A DNA stretch of 64,000 nucleotides, from NCBI RefSeq assembly GCF_000243095.1, contig NZ_AHJE01000114.1, positions 36,686 to 100,685 of the forward strand, written 5' to 3'. The first letter of the stretch is position 1. The number at the start of each line of letters is the position of its first letter. Below the pieces are notes generated by a model. It was not told where the DNA came from and did not search any database. It saw only the letters and a program-made list of their open reading frames with translations. Positions 51,233 to 59,911 of the stretch are shown here, piece by piece. Source of the DNA: Cupriavidus basilensis OR16. GTDB taxonomy: Bacteria; Pseudomonadota; Gammaproteobacteria; Burkholderiales; Burkholderiaceae. Position numbers and translations under genes: made by a program.

Positions 51233-53709
51233 ATGCAATTCTCGGAATCCTGGCTTCGCAGTTTCGTCAATCCCGACAAGATCTCCACAGATGCGCTCTC
51301 GCACAGCCTGACCATGGCCGGGCTGGAAGTGGAAGAGGTCGGCCCCGTTGCGCCGCCCTTCGACAAGGTGGTGGTGGCGCGCGTGCTCTCCACCGAGCGC
51401 CATCCCAACGCGGATCGTCTCAACGTCTGCCAGGTCGACGCGGGCACTGGCGAGACGCTGCAGATCGTTTGCGGCGCGCCCAATGTGGCGCCCGGCGTCC
51501 TGGTGCCTTGCGCGCTGGTTGGCGCAGTGCTGCCGCCGTCGGAATCCGGCGGCAAGTCGTTTGAAATCAAGGTGGGCAAGCTGCGCGGCGTGGACAGCTT
51601 CGGCATGCTGTGCTCGGCGCGCGAGCTCAAGCTGTCGGAGGACCACGGCGGCCTGATGCTCCTGCCTGAAGACGCGGCGGCCTGATGCTCCTGCCTGAAG
51701 ACGCAAAGATTGGCATGGACATCCGCGAGTACCTGGACCTCGATGACCAGGTCTTCGTGATCAAGCTCACGCCCAACAAGGCCGACTGCCTGTCGATCCA
51801 CGGCGTGGCGCGCGAAGTCGCCGCACTGACCGGCGCCGAACTGCGCCTGCCGGAGATGAAGCCGGTTGCGGTGACGCTGGCCGACAAGCTGCCGGTGAAG
51901 ATTTCGGCCCCCGACCTGTGCGGCCGCTTCTCGGGTCGTGTGATCCGCGGCGTGAACGCGCACGCGGCCACGCCGGCATGGATGGTGCAGCGCCTGGAGC
52001 GGGCAGGGCAGCGCAGCATCTCCGCGCTGGTCGACATCTCCAACTACGTGATGCTCGAACTCGGCCGTCCCTCGCATGTCTTCGACCTGGACAAGATCCA
52101 CGGCGGGCTGGATGTGCGCTGGGGCCGCAAGGGCGAACAGCTCAAGCTGCTCAATGGCAATACCGTGGAGCTCGACGAGCAGGTCGGTGTGATCGCCGAC
52201 GACAAGGAGATCGAGAGCCTGGCCGGCATCATGGGCGGCGACAGTACCGCCGTGACGCTCGACACCACCAACATCTACCTGGAAGCCGCCTTCTGGTGGC
52301 CGGAAGCCATCCAGGGCCGCTCGCGCCGCTTCAACTTCTCGACCGATGCCGGGCATCGCTTCGAGCGTGGCGTGGACTACGCCACCACGGTTGAGCATAT
52401 CGAGCGCATCAGCGCGCTGATCCTCGAGATCTGCGGCGGCCAGGCCGGCCCGGTCGATGACCAAGTCGTCAACCTGCCGCAGCGCAAGCCGGTGCGCCTG
52501 CGTGTGGCGCGCGCCGAGCGCGTGCTCGGCATCGAGCTGTCGCCTGCGGTCATCGCCGACGTGTTCCTGCGCCTGCAGCTGCCGTTCACCCGCGAGCAAG
52601 GCGCGGATGGCGAAGTGTTCGTGGTCACACCGCCGAGCTATCGCTTTGACATCGAAATCGAGGAAGACCTGATCGAGGAAGTGGCCCGCATCTACGGCTT
52701 CGAGCGTATCCCGGCACGCCCGCCGGTCGCCGAAAGCGAGATGCGCCCGACCGACGAAGCGCGCCGCTCGACCCATGCCGTGCGCCACGCGATCGCCGCG
52801 CGCGACTACCAGGAGGTGATCAACTTCGCCTTCGTCGAAGAGAAGTGGGAGCGCGACTTTGCCAGCAACGACAACCCGATCCGCCTGCTGAATCCGATCG
52901 CCAGCCAGCTGGCGGTGATGCGTTCCACGCTGATCGGCGGCCTGCTCGACAAGGTGCGCTACAACCTCAACCGCAAGGCATCGCGCGTGCGGATGTTCGA
53001 AGTAGGCCGCGTGTTCCATCGCGACGCCTCGGTTGCCGATGGTGGCCTGACGGTGGCCGGCTATCGCCAGCCGATGGTTGCCGGCGGCATTGCCTACGGG
53101 CCGGCCTTCGAGGAGCAGTGGGGCATCGGCACCCGCCCGGTGGACTTCTTCGACGTCAAGGGCGATGTCGAGGCCTTGCTGTTCCCGCGCGTCGCGCGCT
53201 TCGAGCCGGTATCGCATCCCGCGCTGCATCCGGGCCGCGCCGCGCAAGTCGTGATCGATGGCAAGGTGGCCGGCGTGATCGGCGAACTGCACCCGCGCTG
53301 GCTGCAGGAGTATGAACTGACGCAAGCGCCGGTCGTGTTCGAACTGGACCTGCAGGCACTGCGCGAAGTGGGCTTGCCCGGCTACACCGAAATCTCCAAG
53401 TTCCCGGCCGCCGTACGCGACCTGGCATTGGTGGTGAAGCAGTCGGTGCGTGTGCAGGACCTGCTCGACGCCATGCGCGAAGCCCTGGAAAAACAAGGCT
53501 CCGCCCGCTATTGCCAGAGCCTTGTGCTGTTCGACGAGTTCCGTCCGAAGGCGGCTTCGGCGGCCATTGGCGCGGACGAGAAAAGCCTTGCGTTCCGCTT
53601 GACCTTGCAAGATACTGGGGCGACCCTCCAGGACGAAACCGTCGACAGCGCGGTGCGTTGCATGGTCGAAGCCGCCAGCGCTGCATTCCAGGCGCGGATG
53701 CGCGGCTGA
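51233..53709 (+). pseudogene. pheT: phenylalanyl-tRNA synthetase beta subunit, broken by a 29-bp duplication
   Basis: First part (51233-51685): MQFSESWLRSFVNPDKISTD with the tRNA-binding EMAP-like fold (VVVARVLSTERHPNADRLNV). Second (from about 51690): B3/B4 editing, B5 and the FDX-ACB anticodon domain (EISKFPAAVRDLALVVKQSV) to 53709. An exact tandem duplication of 29 bp at 51647-51704 puts a stop after LPEDAAA. Removing one copy gives HGGLMLLPEDAKIGMDIREY in one frame of about 815 residues, the usual length. pheT is essential, so either the duplication is an error or the gene is complemented. Confidence 0.95.
51647..51704. repeat. exact 29-bp tandem duplication in pheT
   Basis: Copies at 51647-51675 and 51676-51704, unit beginning GGCGGCCTGATGCTCCTGCC, identical and adjacent. 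The length is not a multiple of three. Confidence 0.97.
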
Positions 53710-53773
53710 TCCACCAGCTGACATGACAATGGAGCGCCCGGACCTTCCGCATCCGGGCGGATCGCCACACTGA

Positions 53774-54196
53774 ATGACAATGAACGATCGACACGCGTAT
53801 CTCATGGCCTCTGCAATGGGTGAAGCAGGCGACCGCCAGGCAGCCTCGCTCGACGACGATACTTCCGACGCTCGCGTCGCTGAAGTGCCGACCCTCACCA
53901 AGGCCGAGCTCGCTGAAATGCTGTTCGACCAGGTCGGTCTCAACAAGCGCGAGTCCAAGGACATGGTCGAAGCTTTCTTCGACGTGATTCGCGAAGCGCT
54001 GGAACAGGGCGACAGCGTCAAGCTGTCCGGCTTCGGCAATTTCCAGCTGCGCGACAAGCCGCAACGTCCCGGCCGCAATCCCAAGACTGGCGAGATCATT
54101 CCTATCACGGCACGGCGCGTGGTGACCTTCCATGCCAGCCAGAAGCTCAAGGGCCTGGTGGAAGAGCGTGCAGGCCTGGTGGCGGTGGCCGGCTGA
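53774..54196 (+). CDS. ihfA: integration host factor alpha subunit
   Basis: 140 residues, with an N-terminal extension of about 40 residues common in this group before the HU/IHF fold (LTKAELAEMLFDQVGLNKRE, VKLSGFGNFQLRDKPQRPGR, NPKTGEIIPITARRVVTFH). IHF bends DNA at specific sites and is encoded after pheT throughout proteobacteria. ATG 53780 is an alternative start. Confidence 0.96.
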   Translation: MTMNDRHAYLMASAMGEAGDRQAASLDDDTSDARVAEVPTLTKAELAEMLFDQVGLNKRESKDMVEAFFDVIREALEQGDSVKLSGFGNFQLRDKPQRPGRNPKTGEIIPITARRVVTFHASQKLKGLVEERAGLVAVAG

Positions 54197-54320
54197 TCGT
54201 TTGCCAGCAGCACGACGACTCGTTATCCTGCTTGTTTCGTGTATCACGCTTGTTCACGCGCTAGCCCGCGCGAACACCACAACCTCTCCCGGCACGGCCT
54301 GAAGCCCGCCCATTCACCGC

Positions 54321-54752
54321 ATGTCGGAAAGATCCAGCGAACGCATCTTGTTGCCGCCGATTCCCGCCAAACGCTACTTCACCATCGGTGAAGTCAGCGA
54401 GCTTTGCGCCGTCAAGCCGCATGTGCTGCGCTACTGGGAGCAGGAGTTCACGCAGCTCAAGCCCGTCAAGCGACGCGGCAACCGGCGCTACTATCAGCAC
54501 CACGAAGTCCTGCTCATCCGCCGCATCCGCGACTTGCTGTACGAGCAAGGCTTCACCATCAATGGCGCACGCAATCGCCTGGATGAAGGGCGGCAGTACA
54601 GCCACGCAGCCACTGAGGATGAGCAAGCGCAGGCTGCGGAGGCCGCCGGTGAAGCGCCGGTTTTCTCGCTCGACCTCAGCAGCCTGCGCAACGAGCTCGT
54701 GGAAGTGCAGCATCTGCTTGCCCAGCTTCAGCAGATCGCGAGGCATGAATAA
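54321..54752 (+). CDS. MerR-family transcriptional regulator
   Basis: 143 residues. HTH at about 18-50: YFTIGEVSELCAVKPHVLRY with WEQEFTQLKPVKRRGNRRYY, then a helical dimerisation part (LVEVQHLLAQLQQI). No Cys suited for metal sensing. Located after ihfA as in related genomes; target unknown. Confidence 0.92.
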   Translation: MSERSSERILLPPIPAKRYFTIGEVSELCAVKPHVLRYWEQEFTQLKPVKRRGNRRYYQHHEVLLIRRIRDLLYEQGFTINGARNRLDEGRQYSHAATEDEQAQAAEAAGEAPVFSLDLSSLRNELVEVQHLLAQLQQIARHE

Positions 54753-54792
54753 AAAGTGCACTAAAGACTAGCCATTTCCAAAAAGCTTCTGA

Positions 54793-54798
54793 TATAAT
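54793..54798 (+). promoter_or_regulatory. -10 element of the tRNA-Pro gene
   Basis: A perfect TATAAT 10 bases before the tRNA 5' end. No equally good -35; TAGCCA at 54769-54774 with 18-base spacing is the best candidate. Confidence 0.7.
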
Positions 54799-54808
54799 CT
54801 TTTTCTCT

Positions 54809-54885
<77 letters not shown>

Positions 54886-54893
54886 GTATTAAG

Positions 54894-54930
54894 AACCCGC
54901 TAGATTAACGTCTAGCGGGTTTTTTCTTTT
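54894..54930 (+). terminator. rho-independent terminator of tRNA-Pro
   Basis: AACCCGCTAGA-TTAACG-TCTAGCGGGTT followed by TTTTCTTTT. Confidence 0.95.
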
Positions 54931-54958
54931 CTGCGCGGGTAGCGATCAAAATCGCCTT

Positions 54959-54987
54959 ATTGGATGACATCCTGGATGACATCCAAT
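54959..54987. repeat. 29-bp near-palindrome built of two 12-bp direct repeats
   Basis: TGGATGACATCC occurs twice in succession (54961-54972, 54973-54984); with flanking AT and AAT the whole reads ATTGGATG...CATCCAAT, almost self-complementary. It lies just behind the tRNA-Pro terminator, where recombinase arm sites or phage operators are often found. Function unknown. Confidence 0.75.
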
Positions 54988-56098
54988 ATCAAGCAGCGGG
55001 AAGGTGTAAATGGGGCCGTTGGGGCCGGAGCTTAGCGCTGCTTAATATATCTCTCGGTTGTCGCGCAGTGCGCGCGCCGGCAGCCCGAGGGGCATCGATG
55101 TTGTAGCCCGCCTTCTTTGCATCCCTGTCACCTCGGCTCGCTGGTCGGCTTGGCGCCAACGCGACAGCCGGATCTCAGTGGACCTCTGGCGCGTCAGATT
55201 GCACAGATCGACGAACGCCCGCGTCTCCGGACTCCGGCGCCAGGACCTCGCTGGAGCCGCCGATATTGCAGCTTCCCAGCCCGAATGCCTCTTCATACGG
55301 GGACGCGACGCAGAGCCTGAGAAATGCGCCGCAGGCAACGGCAATGGCGAGAACGGTGGTCATTGATCGGCAATCGGAAGTTGGCATGGGGGCAGACAGG
55401 CTACCAGCCTCCGCCAAAATCGATTGCAAAGAATAGTCAGCAAAAGACCGAGGTGTTCGGAATTGACCGTGGCGTTGCCATTCAACACGGATCCCGTTCC
55501 CAATGTCAGCAGATTATTACTGCCGGTGATGCTCACGGCTGTACCGCCCGAGCCGGTGGCGGTCCCGGCATTGCCAAGCGCCAACCCGTTGGTCAGAAGA
55601 GGATAGGAGACCGAAGACCCGCGCCGCCGCTGTTGGTGCGAATCAACCGATCATCAGGCTTTCTGTGATGGCTGATCGTTAAGAAGGAAGCTGAATCTCC
55701 TCATCGCTATGAGACCTGCGCATAGGCACGAGCTTTCTCGCGATCAGAATGCCACGGCGGCATGATCGTATAGAAATCCACAACACCGCGCTTTTCATAT
55801 TTCCGTGTGCTGATATGAGTGTTTTCAACGGGCGGTTCGCGCAAGACTCCCTCGTCATTGTGCGATGCCCATTGCGGCATCGGGAATATTCGAACGAGCT
55901 TGACCGATCGCTGCGGACTGCCTGCGAGTTGCTGCTCTTGAGATCCTGATGTGATTCGGGTCTAGGCCCTTTGGCTCTGTAGGGGCTTTGGCGACTGCGA
56001 CCCGATCCAGCGAATAACACGCGCTATAAAGCCTCGCTGAGATGGCTCGTCGATTTTGGTGCAAAAGGTCTCCAGGAGGATCGAGCCAGCCTGGCAGG
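54988..56098. other. decayed accessory DNA without an intact gene
   Basis: About 1.1 kb with lower and uneven GC. Apart from the autotransporter relic, a minus-strand segment near 55060-55260 (RAFVDLCNLTRQRSTEIRLS) has a weak resemblance to a tyrosine-recombinase core, which would fit an integration site beside tRNA-Pro, but the match is too short to name. The remainder (55680-56098) shows no family. Confidence 0.4.
55420..55650 (-). pseudogene. autotransporter passenger fragment
   Basis: Minus-strand frame with the repeat grammar of autotransporter passenger domains: NGLALGNAGTATGSGGTAVS then ITGSNNLLTLGTGSVLNGNA. Before it a neighbouring frame gives IRTNSGGAG, so a one-base shift is likely. 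No signal peptide or beta-barrel remains. A relic only. Confidence 0.6.
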
Positions 56099-56461
56099 TC
56101 ACAGGAGGCATGCCATCTCCCGGCGGGTGGCATAGTGGCGCTCGCCGCGGGTGCGCAGGCAGATCGAGCGAGGACCGGCGAACTGGATGCTATAGGCGAG
56201 CTGGAAGCTTAGTGAAGTGCCCCGGTAGTTGAACGCCAGGCGGTCGATGGTCCACGGCAGGGCCATGATGGCTGCCGTGTCGACTCCCGTCAGGGTGATC
56301 GTCGCGCTAGCGGCCTGCGCGGCAGCCTCGATTTCTGGGTTCCAGGTGTCCGCGGTGAGCAGCGGGTCCTCGATGGTCAGGCGGGGGCAGCGGATGGCCA
56401 GGCGCGCCGCACCGTGGGACTGGCTGTAAAGATAGACGGTATCGGGGGCGCAGGCGAACAT
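56099..56461 (-). CDS. SOS-controlled small protein, unrecognised family, copy 1
   Basis: 120 residues from ATG 56461 (MFACAPDTVYLYSQ). Related along its length to the gene at 56647-57075: shared LT-DPLLT-DT, the Ala-rich EIEAAAQAASATITLTGVDT, ALPW and RTRGERHYATR. It ends soon after ATR (EMACLL), about 20 residues earlier than the paralog. No signal peptide or membrane helix. GAGAGAG ribosome-binding sequence lies before ATG. Two LexA boxes precede it. Function unknown; probably a cytoplasmic DNA-damage-induced protein. Confidence 0.75.
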   Translation of the reverse strand: MFACAPDTVYLYSQSHGAARLAIRCPRLTIEDPLLTADTWNPEIEAAAQAASATITLTGVDTAAIMALPWTIDRLAFNYRGTSLSFQLAYSIQFAGPRSICLRTRGERHYATRREMACLL

Positions 56462-56476
56462 GTCTCTCTCACTGGA

Positions 56477-56496
56477 TACTGTATGGATGTACAGTA
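56477..56496. promoter_or_regulatory. LexA/SOS box, proximal, of the gene at 56099-56461
   Basis: TACTGTATGGATGTACAGTA: CTGT-N8-ACAG with the full TA flanks. It ends 15 bases before the start codon, and the minus-strand -10 TATACT (56493-56498) overlaps it. A TTGACC at 56518-56523 is the possible -35 with long (19) spacing. Confidence 0.92.
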
Positions 56497-56533
56497 TATG
56501 GGCCGTCCGGGAGGGGTGGTCAATAGTCGAGTT

Positions 56534-56553
56534 AACTGTATGGATATACAGTG
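56534..56553. promoter_or_regulatory. LexA/SOS box, distal
   Basis: AACTGTATGGATATACAGTG, again CTGT-N8-ACAG, 57 bases centre to centre from the proximal box. Paired boxes are typical for tightly closed SOS genes. Confidence 0.88.
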
Positions 56554-56646
56554 CGGCACCATCCGGCCACAATAGGGCGACCAGCTCAAGAACCGCATGC
56601 CCCGACCCCTATCAAGAAAGGCCTGACCAGGCAGCACGCTCCCGCA

Positions 56647-57075
56647 CTACATCACCGGGGAGTCACACCACGCGGATAAGGTTGCCTTTTCTCCCTTGAT
56701 TCCCTTGACTCCCTTGGCCCAATAGGGATCGGCCGGCTCCTCGCGCGTGGCATAGTGGCGCTCGCCACGTGTGCGCACGCGCAGCGATCTCGCATCGAGG
56801 AAGTCGAAGCCCTTCGCCAGTTCGAAGCGCGGCCGCGCGCCTTCGTGCTCGATCACCAGGCCGTCGACCGGCCAGGGCAGTGCCTTGAGTGCGGCGGTGT
56901 CGATGCCCATCAGGTAGAGCGTTGCGCCGGCAACTTGCGCCGCTGCCTCGGCTTCGGGGCTCCGGGTATCCACCGTGAGCAATGGATCGTCCACGGTCAG
57001 CGTCTGGCACTTGATGGCCACGTTGTGCGTGCCGTGGGTGTAGAGGTGGATGAAGCCAGGATCGCAGGTGAACAT
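56647..57075 (-). CDS. SOS-controlled small protein, unrecognised family, copy 2
   Basis: 142 residues from ATG 57075 (MFTCDPGFIHLYTHGTHNVA); a TTG four codons earlier is less likely because the paralog starts at the same Met. Aligns with the previous gene: LTVDDPLLTVDT, AAAQVAGATLYLMGIDTAAL, ALPWPVDGLVIEHEG, RTRGERHYATREEPADPYW, then a basic tail (AKGVKGIKGEKATLS). No known domain identified. The LexA box sits 17 bases before ATG, the same layout as in copy 1. Confidence 0.75.
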   Translation of the reverse strand: MFTCDPGFIHLYTHGTHNVAIKCQTLTVDDPLLTVDTRSPEAEAAAQVAGATLYLMGIDTAALKALPWPVDGLVIEHEGARPRFELAKGFDFLDARSLRVRTRGERHYATREEPADPYWAKGVKGIKGEKATLSAWCDSPVM

Positions 57076-57092
57076 CACTTCACTCAAAAGAG

Positions 57093-57112
57093 TACTGTAT
57101 GAATATACAGTA
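57093..57112. promoter_or_regulatory. LexA/SOS box of the gene at 56647-57075
   Basis: TACTGTATGAATATACAGTA, within two bases of the E. coli consensus. The minus-strand -10 TATACT is formed by its first bases, so LexA binding would block RNA polymerase. Confidence 0.95.
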
Positions 57113-57349
57113 TAGCCGGACTATTTGCGCCCAGCTAGGCTCGGTCGCAGTGACCGATGACGTGGAGGGCTAGCAAAACCCTTCGCCGATCAATCAGGTT
57201 TGTCGCGAAGGGGTGGCGGAACCTACAATCAAGCCATGGACCGTGCGGCGTACATGTCTCTTTGGGCGGACGTTTGGGTGCATGGTTCCGGGGCACTGGT
57301 TCGGCCTGATGCCGTTTGCTGTGTGATACGCCTACGATAGGAGTACAGG

Positions 57350-57640
57350 ATGGTCAAGCGCGCGCGCGCGGCCCGGGCCTTGCAGGACGAGGTGAGCCGG
57401 CGCATCCAGCGTATCGATGACATCGTGGAGGACGGCGCGAAGGTCCGCGTGCCGGCGCCGCAGGCGCATGCACGCGATGCGCGCGGACGCAATTGGGATA
57501 TGAAGGTCTTCGGCAATGCCGCGGGCCATGAGCGCAGTATCCGGGCCGTGGTGGACAAGGCGCGTGATGAGTTTGACCTTGCCGAGGTGCCGGATCAGCA
57601 AGGCGCTGATCCCTTTGGCACTCCGCCCTCGCTGGAGTGA
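57350..57640 (+). CDS. unrecognised small basic protein
   Basis: 96 residues: MVKRARAARALQDEVSRRIQ, then RIDDIVEDGAKVRVPAPQAH; basic start with heptad-like spacing, acidic end. GGAGTACAGG before ATG. Begins 237 bases from the divergent SOS box, so its control could overlap. No family recognised. Confidence 0.55.
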   Translation: MVKRARAARALQDEVSRRIQRIDDIVEDGAKVRVPAPQAHARDARGRNWDMKVFGNAAGHERSIRAVVDKARDEFDLAEVPDQQGADPFGTPPSLE

Positions 57641-57660
57641 GTGTTTCGTTGGAGTAAGGC

Positions 57661-57903
57661 ATGCACGCTTGCGATCTCTGCCATCTTCTCGTTGGTGCGC
57701 CGACCACGGTGGAGCCGCATGAGAACCTGGCTGCATCGGGTGCGGGCGCACTTGGCATGGATATCAATTCGCGGTGGGTGGACCGGCCCTGGCGGTGCAC
57801 GGTCTGCGGCGCCTGGATGTTCCAGAACGCCGCCCACGGCGAGCCGCCCAATGTCTGGCGCATGGGGCGCCGCCCACAGGACCGCCCGCAGGAACGGACC
57901 TAG
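57661..57903 (+). CDS. unrecognised zinc-ribbon-like small protein
   Basis: 80 residues with two CxxC knuckles: CDLC at residues 4-7 and CTVC near residue 47, followed by GAWMF, which suggests one bound zinc. GGAGTAAGG before ATG, 20 bases after the previous stop, so probably one transcript with it. Confidence 0.6.
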   Translation: MHACDLCHLLVGAPTTVEPHENLAASGAGALGMDINSRWVDRPWRCTVCGAWMFQNAAHGEPPNVWRMGRRPQDRPQERT

Positions 57904-57990
57904 ACCCGGCATTATCCCCGGCGGCCCCTTTCCCCGGCTGGCCGGACGCTGCGCTGCGGCATGCTACGATGGCTGGCAAAGGGAGACGCA

Positions 57991-58242
57991 ATGAATGAAT
58001 CCAGAACACAGCATTACCGAGGCTACGTGATCTTGATCTCGGTACAGCAGCATGAGCGGGGGTGCTTGGTGAGCGCTTCGATCGTCCAGGAGGCCAAGGG
58101 CGCGGTGCGCAATCCCTCGCCGCTGCAATCGTGGGTGGGGCATGAGCAGGGAGAGCTGCTGGACGTCGCCGACCGGGCCCAGGCCCGCGCCTGCCGCCTG
58201 ATTGACGCGACGGTGGACCATGTTGCTTATGCCGCGGGCTGA
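57991..58242 (+). CDS. unrecognised small protein
   Basis: 83 residues: MNESRTQHYRGYVILISVQQ, a beta-strand-rich core and an alpha-helix at the end (ADRAQARACRLIDATVDHVA), a layout seen in small stand-alone domains. Start 57991 with GGGAGAC upstream. No family named. Confidence 0.6.
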   Translation: MNESRTQHYRGYVILISVQQHERGCLVSASIVQEAKGAVRNPSPLQSWVGHEQGELLDVADRAQARACRLIDATVDHVAYAAG

Positions 58243-58341
58243 TTGATTGTCCCGGACTGGACGGCCCGGCCATGCTTTGGCAAGGGCAGAAGTTTTGCCG
58301 CTTAACCTACATGGCAGGGGATCGCTGTCGTTAATCCGGGT

Positions 58342-58710
58342 ATGAACTCATTCGATGCTTCCGAAGACTGCGCCGCAAACGCCGATGCCATGGGCTGGGG
58401 TTCGTCGCCGCCGCATGTGCTGGCCGCGGTGCTCAATACCGCCCTGGCCGCCGAGGACCTGAACGGCTTTGCCGCCTTGTTGTCCGACATGGCCCGCGAT
58501 CGCGGCCTCAAGGGCGCGCGTGGCTCGCACCAGTCCATCTACGACATGCCCTATGCCAGCCTGTTGCCGCGCCAGCAGCATCTGCTGGCGGATGCGTTCG
58601 AGCTGCTCATCCGCCTGGGCCTGGAGTTGCAGCCGCGCAGGCCGCGCATGCTCGGCGACAGCCCGGGTAGCCTCCTGGTGCACGGCAACCATGAGATCCC
58701 CGCCGATTAG
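58342..58710 (+). CDS. unrecognised small protein
   Basis: 122 residues, mainly helical: SSPPHVLAAVLNTALAAEDL, NGFAALLSDMARDRGLKGAR, LLPRQQHLLADAFELLIRLG. No signal peptide. Ribosome-binding site is weak. No family recognised. Confidence 0.5.
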   Translation: MNSFDASEDCAANADAMGWGSSPPHVLAAVLNTALAAEDLNGFAALLSDMARDRGLKGARGSHQSIYDMPYASLLPRQQHLLADAFELLIRLGLELQPRRPRMLGDSPGSLLVHGNHEIPAD

Positions 58711-58970
58711 CCGCCAGGATTAGTGCCGTGGTGCTCCAGGCACACCACGTGCGCCATGGCTGACACGACGGCCAGGCTGCGTGCTAGCATCACGCGAAAA
58801 CAGGGTGGTGGCGCAGCGTGGCCGCTAGCCCTGATCAACCAGATCGCCGCACGGACGGCGACATTTCGCCCGGTCCCATGCCGATCCCGACCTGGCGGTG
58901 ATGCTGTCACGGCACGCGCGCGCACTGCCGTGGTGTTCGAGGGGAGCGATCGCGTGTTGTGGAGGTTGCA
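58711..58970. other. intergenic region
   Basis: No supported gene or structure. The open frame on the plus strand has arginine-rich shadow composition. Confidence 0.4.
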
Positions 58971-59225
58971 ATGAACGAAGACGAACCTTTCGGGGTAGTG
59001 TTCGAGGATTTTCGCGTCATCTGGGTGGCCGAGCGTTTGCAGGACGGCTCTTGGACGGCGCGCTATTGCTGGAGTCCCGGTACCTCGGAGGCGTCCGGCA
59101 AGGCACTCCAGGCGGCGGTGCTCAGCGGCAAGTCAAAGCGGCTGCTTGGCGATTTCAAGACCGAAGAAGAGACCGTCGACGCGATCAAGGCGGCGGTGCT
59201 GCTCGAGGCGAAATGGGGCCGGTGA
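58971..59225 (+). CDS. unrecognised small acidic protein
   Basis: 84 residues: MNEDEPFGVVFEDFRVIWVA, ERLQDGSWTARYCWSPGTSE, ending LGDFKTEEETVDAIKAAVLL. GGAGGTTGCA before ATG. One strand-rich half and one helix. No family recognised; convergent with the DUF2939 gene. Confidence 0.6.
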   Translation: MNEDEPFGVVFEDFRVIWVAERLQDGSWTARYCWSPGTSEASGKALQAAVLSGKSKRLLGDFKTEEETVDAIKAAVLLEAKWGR

Positions 59226-59258
59226 ATGCTGGCATTCGAGCCAAAGGCCGAATCAGGC

Positions 59259-59849
59259 CTAAGGCTTGGAAAGCTCGGGCAGCACGACGCTGCTCCATTT
59301 CCACGACCATAAGCCTTCGCGCGTCAGGCCGATGAGAATACGGTCGCCATTGTCCTTGGTGGCCGAGGCCTCCACGGTGTTCAGTGCCCGATAGGACAAT
59401 CTGTACTTTAGTGCATCCTTGGCGGCTTCCTCCTTGGCCGGCCCGGCGGGCTCTCCCTTGTTTTCCGCAGGTGTGGGGGCAGGGGGCGTGGCGGGCTTTG
59501 GCTGCGGCGCCGTGGCGGGTTTCTCGCCGGCCATGAGCGCCATGACGCCAGCAGGAGACACCATGGTGTCGATCATGGTGTTGATGACCGCCAGGCCGAT
59601 GGCTTGCCCGATTCCGGCAAAGGGCGTGTTCTGCAAGGCGGGCGCGCCAAGCTTCTGCTGCAGGGACAACGTCAGCTGCGCTTTCAGGCTTTCTCGCAGG
59701 GCGGGATAGTCGACGTAGCGCGAGAATTTGTCGGCGTCGCGCGTTTCGATGGCGGAGCGCATCTGGTAGAGCGTCCAGTAGGGGCTGGCGTAGCTGGTGG
59801 CGCCAACGACGATGGCCGCGGCGATCGCGGCTTTGACGGGTTTGTTCAT
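59259..59849 (-). CDS. DUF2939-family membrane-anchored protein
   Basis: 196 residues. N-terminal helix (MNKPVKAAIAAAIVVGATSY), then the DUF2939 core SPYWTLYQMRSAIETRDADK and FSRYVDYPALRESLKAQLTL, a Pro/Ala linker (ATAPQPKPATPPAPTPAENK) and a C-terminal beta domain (LIGLTREGLWSWKWSSVVLP). Probably faces the periplasm; function unknown. Confidence 0.85.
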   Translation of the reverse strand: MNKPVKAAIAAAIVVGATSYASPYWTLYQMRSAIETRDADKFSRYVDYPALRESLKAQLTLSLQQKLGAPALQNTPFAGIGQAIGLAVINTMIDTMVSPAGVMALMAGEKPATAPQPKPATPPAPTPAENKGEPAGPAKEEAAKDALKYRLSYRALNTVEASATKDNGDRILIGLTREGLWSWKWSSVVLPELSKP

Positions 59850-59911
59850 CTGGTGTCCGAATCAGGCGCTTGCCAGGATCCTCCATTGTCTCCAATTGGC
59901 AGCGCCTGCGT

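Noticed and set aside
51214..54213. 999-codon open frame on the minus strand opposite pheT/ihfA
   Set aside because: It mirrors the pheT and ihfA codons, has His/Arg/Gln-rich shadow composition and no domain; long antisense frames are expected at this GC content.
58723..58974. 83-codon plus-strand ORF
   Set aside because: Arg/Ala-rich composition, no ribosome-binding site, overlaps the leader of the next gene.
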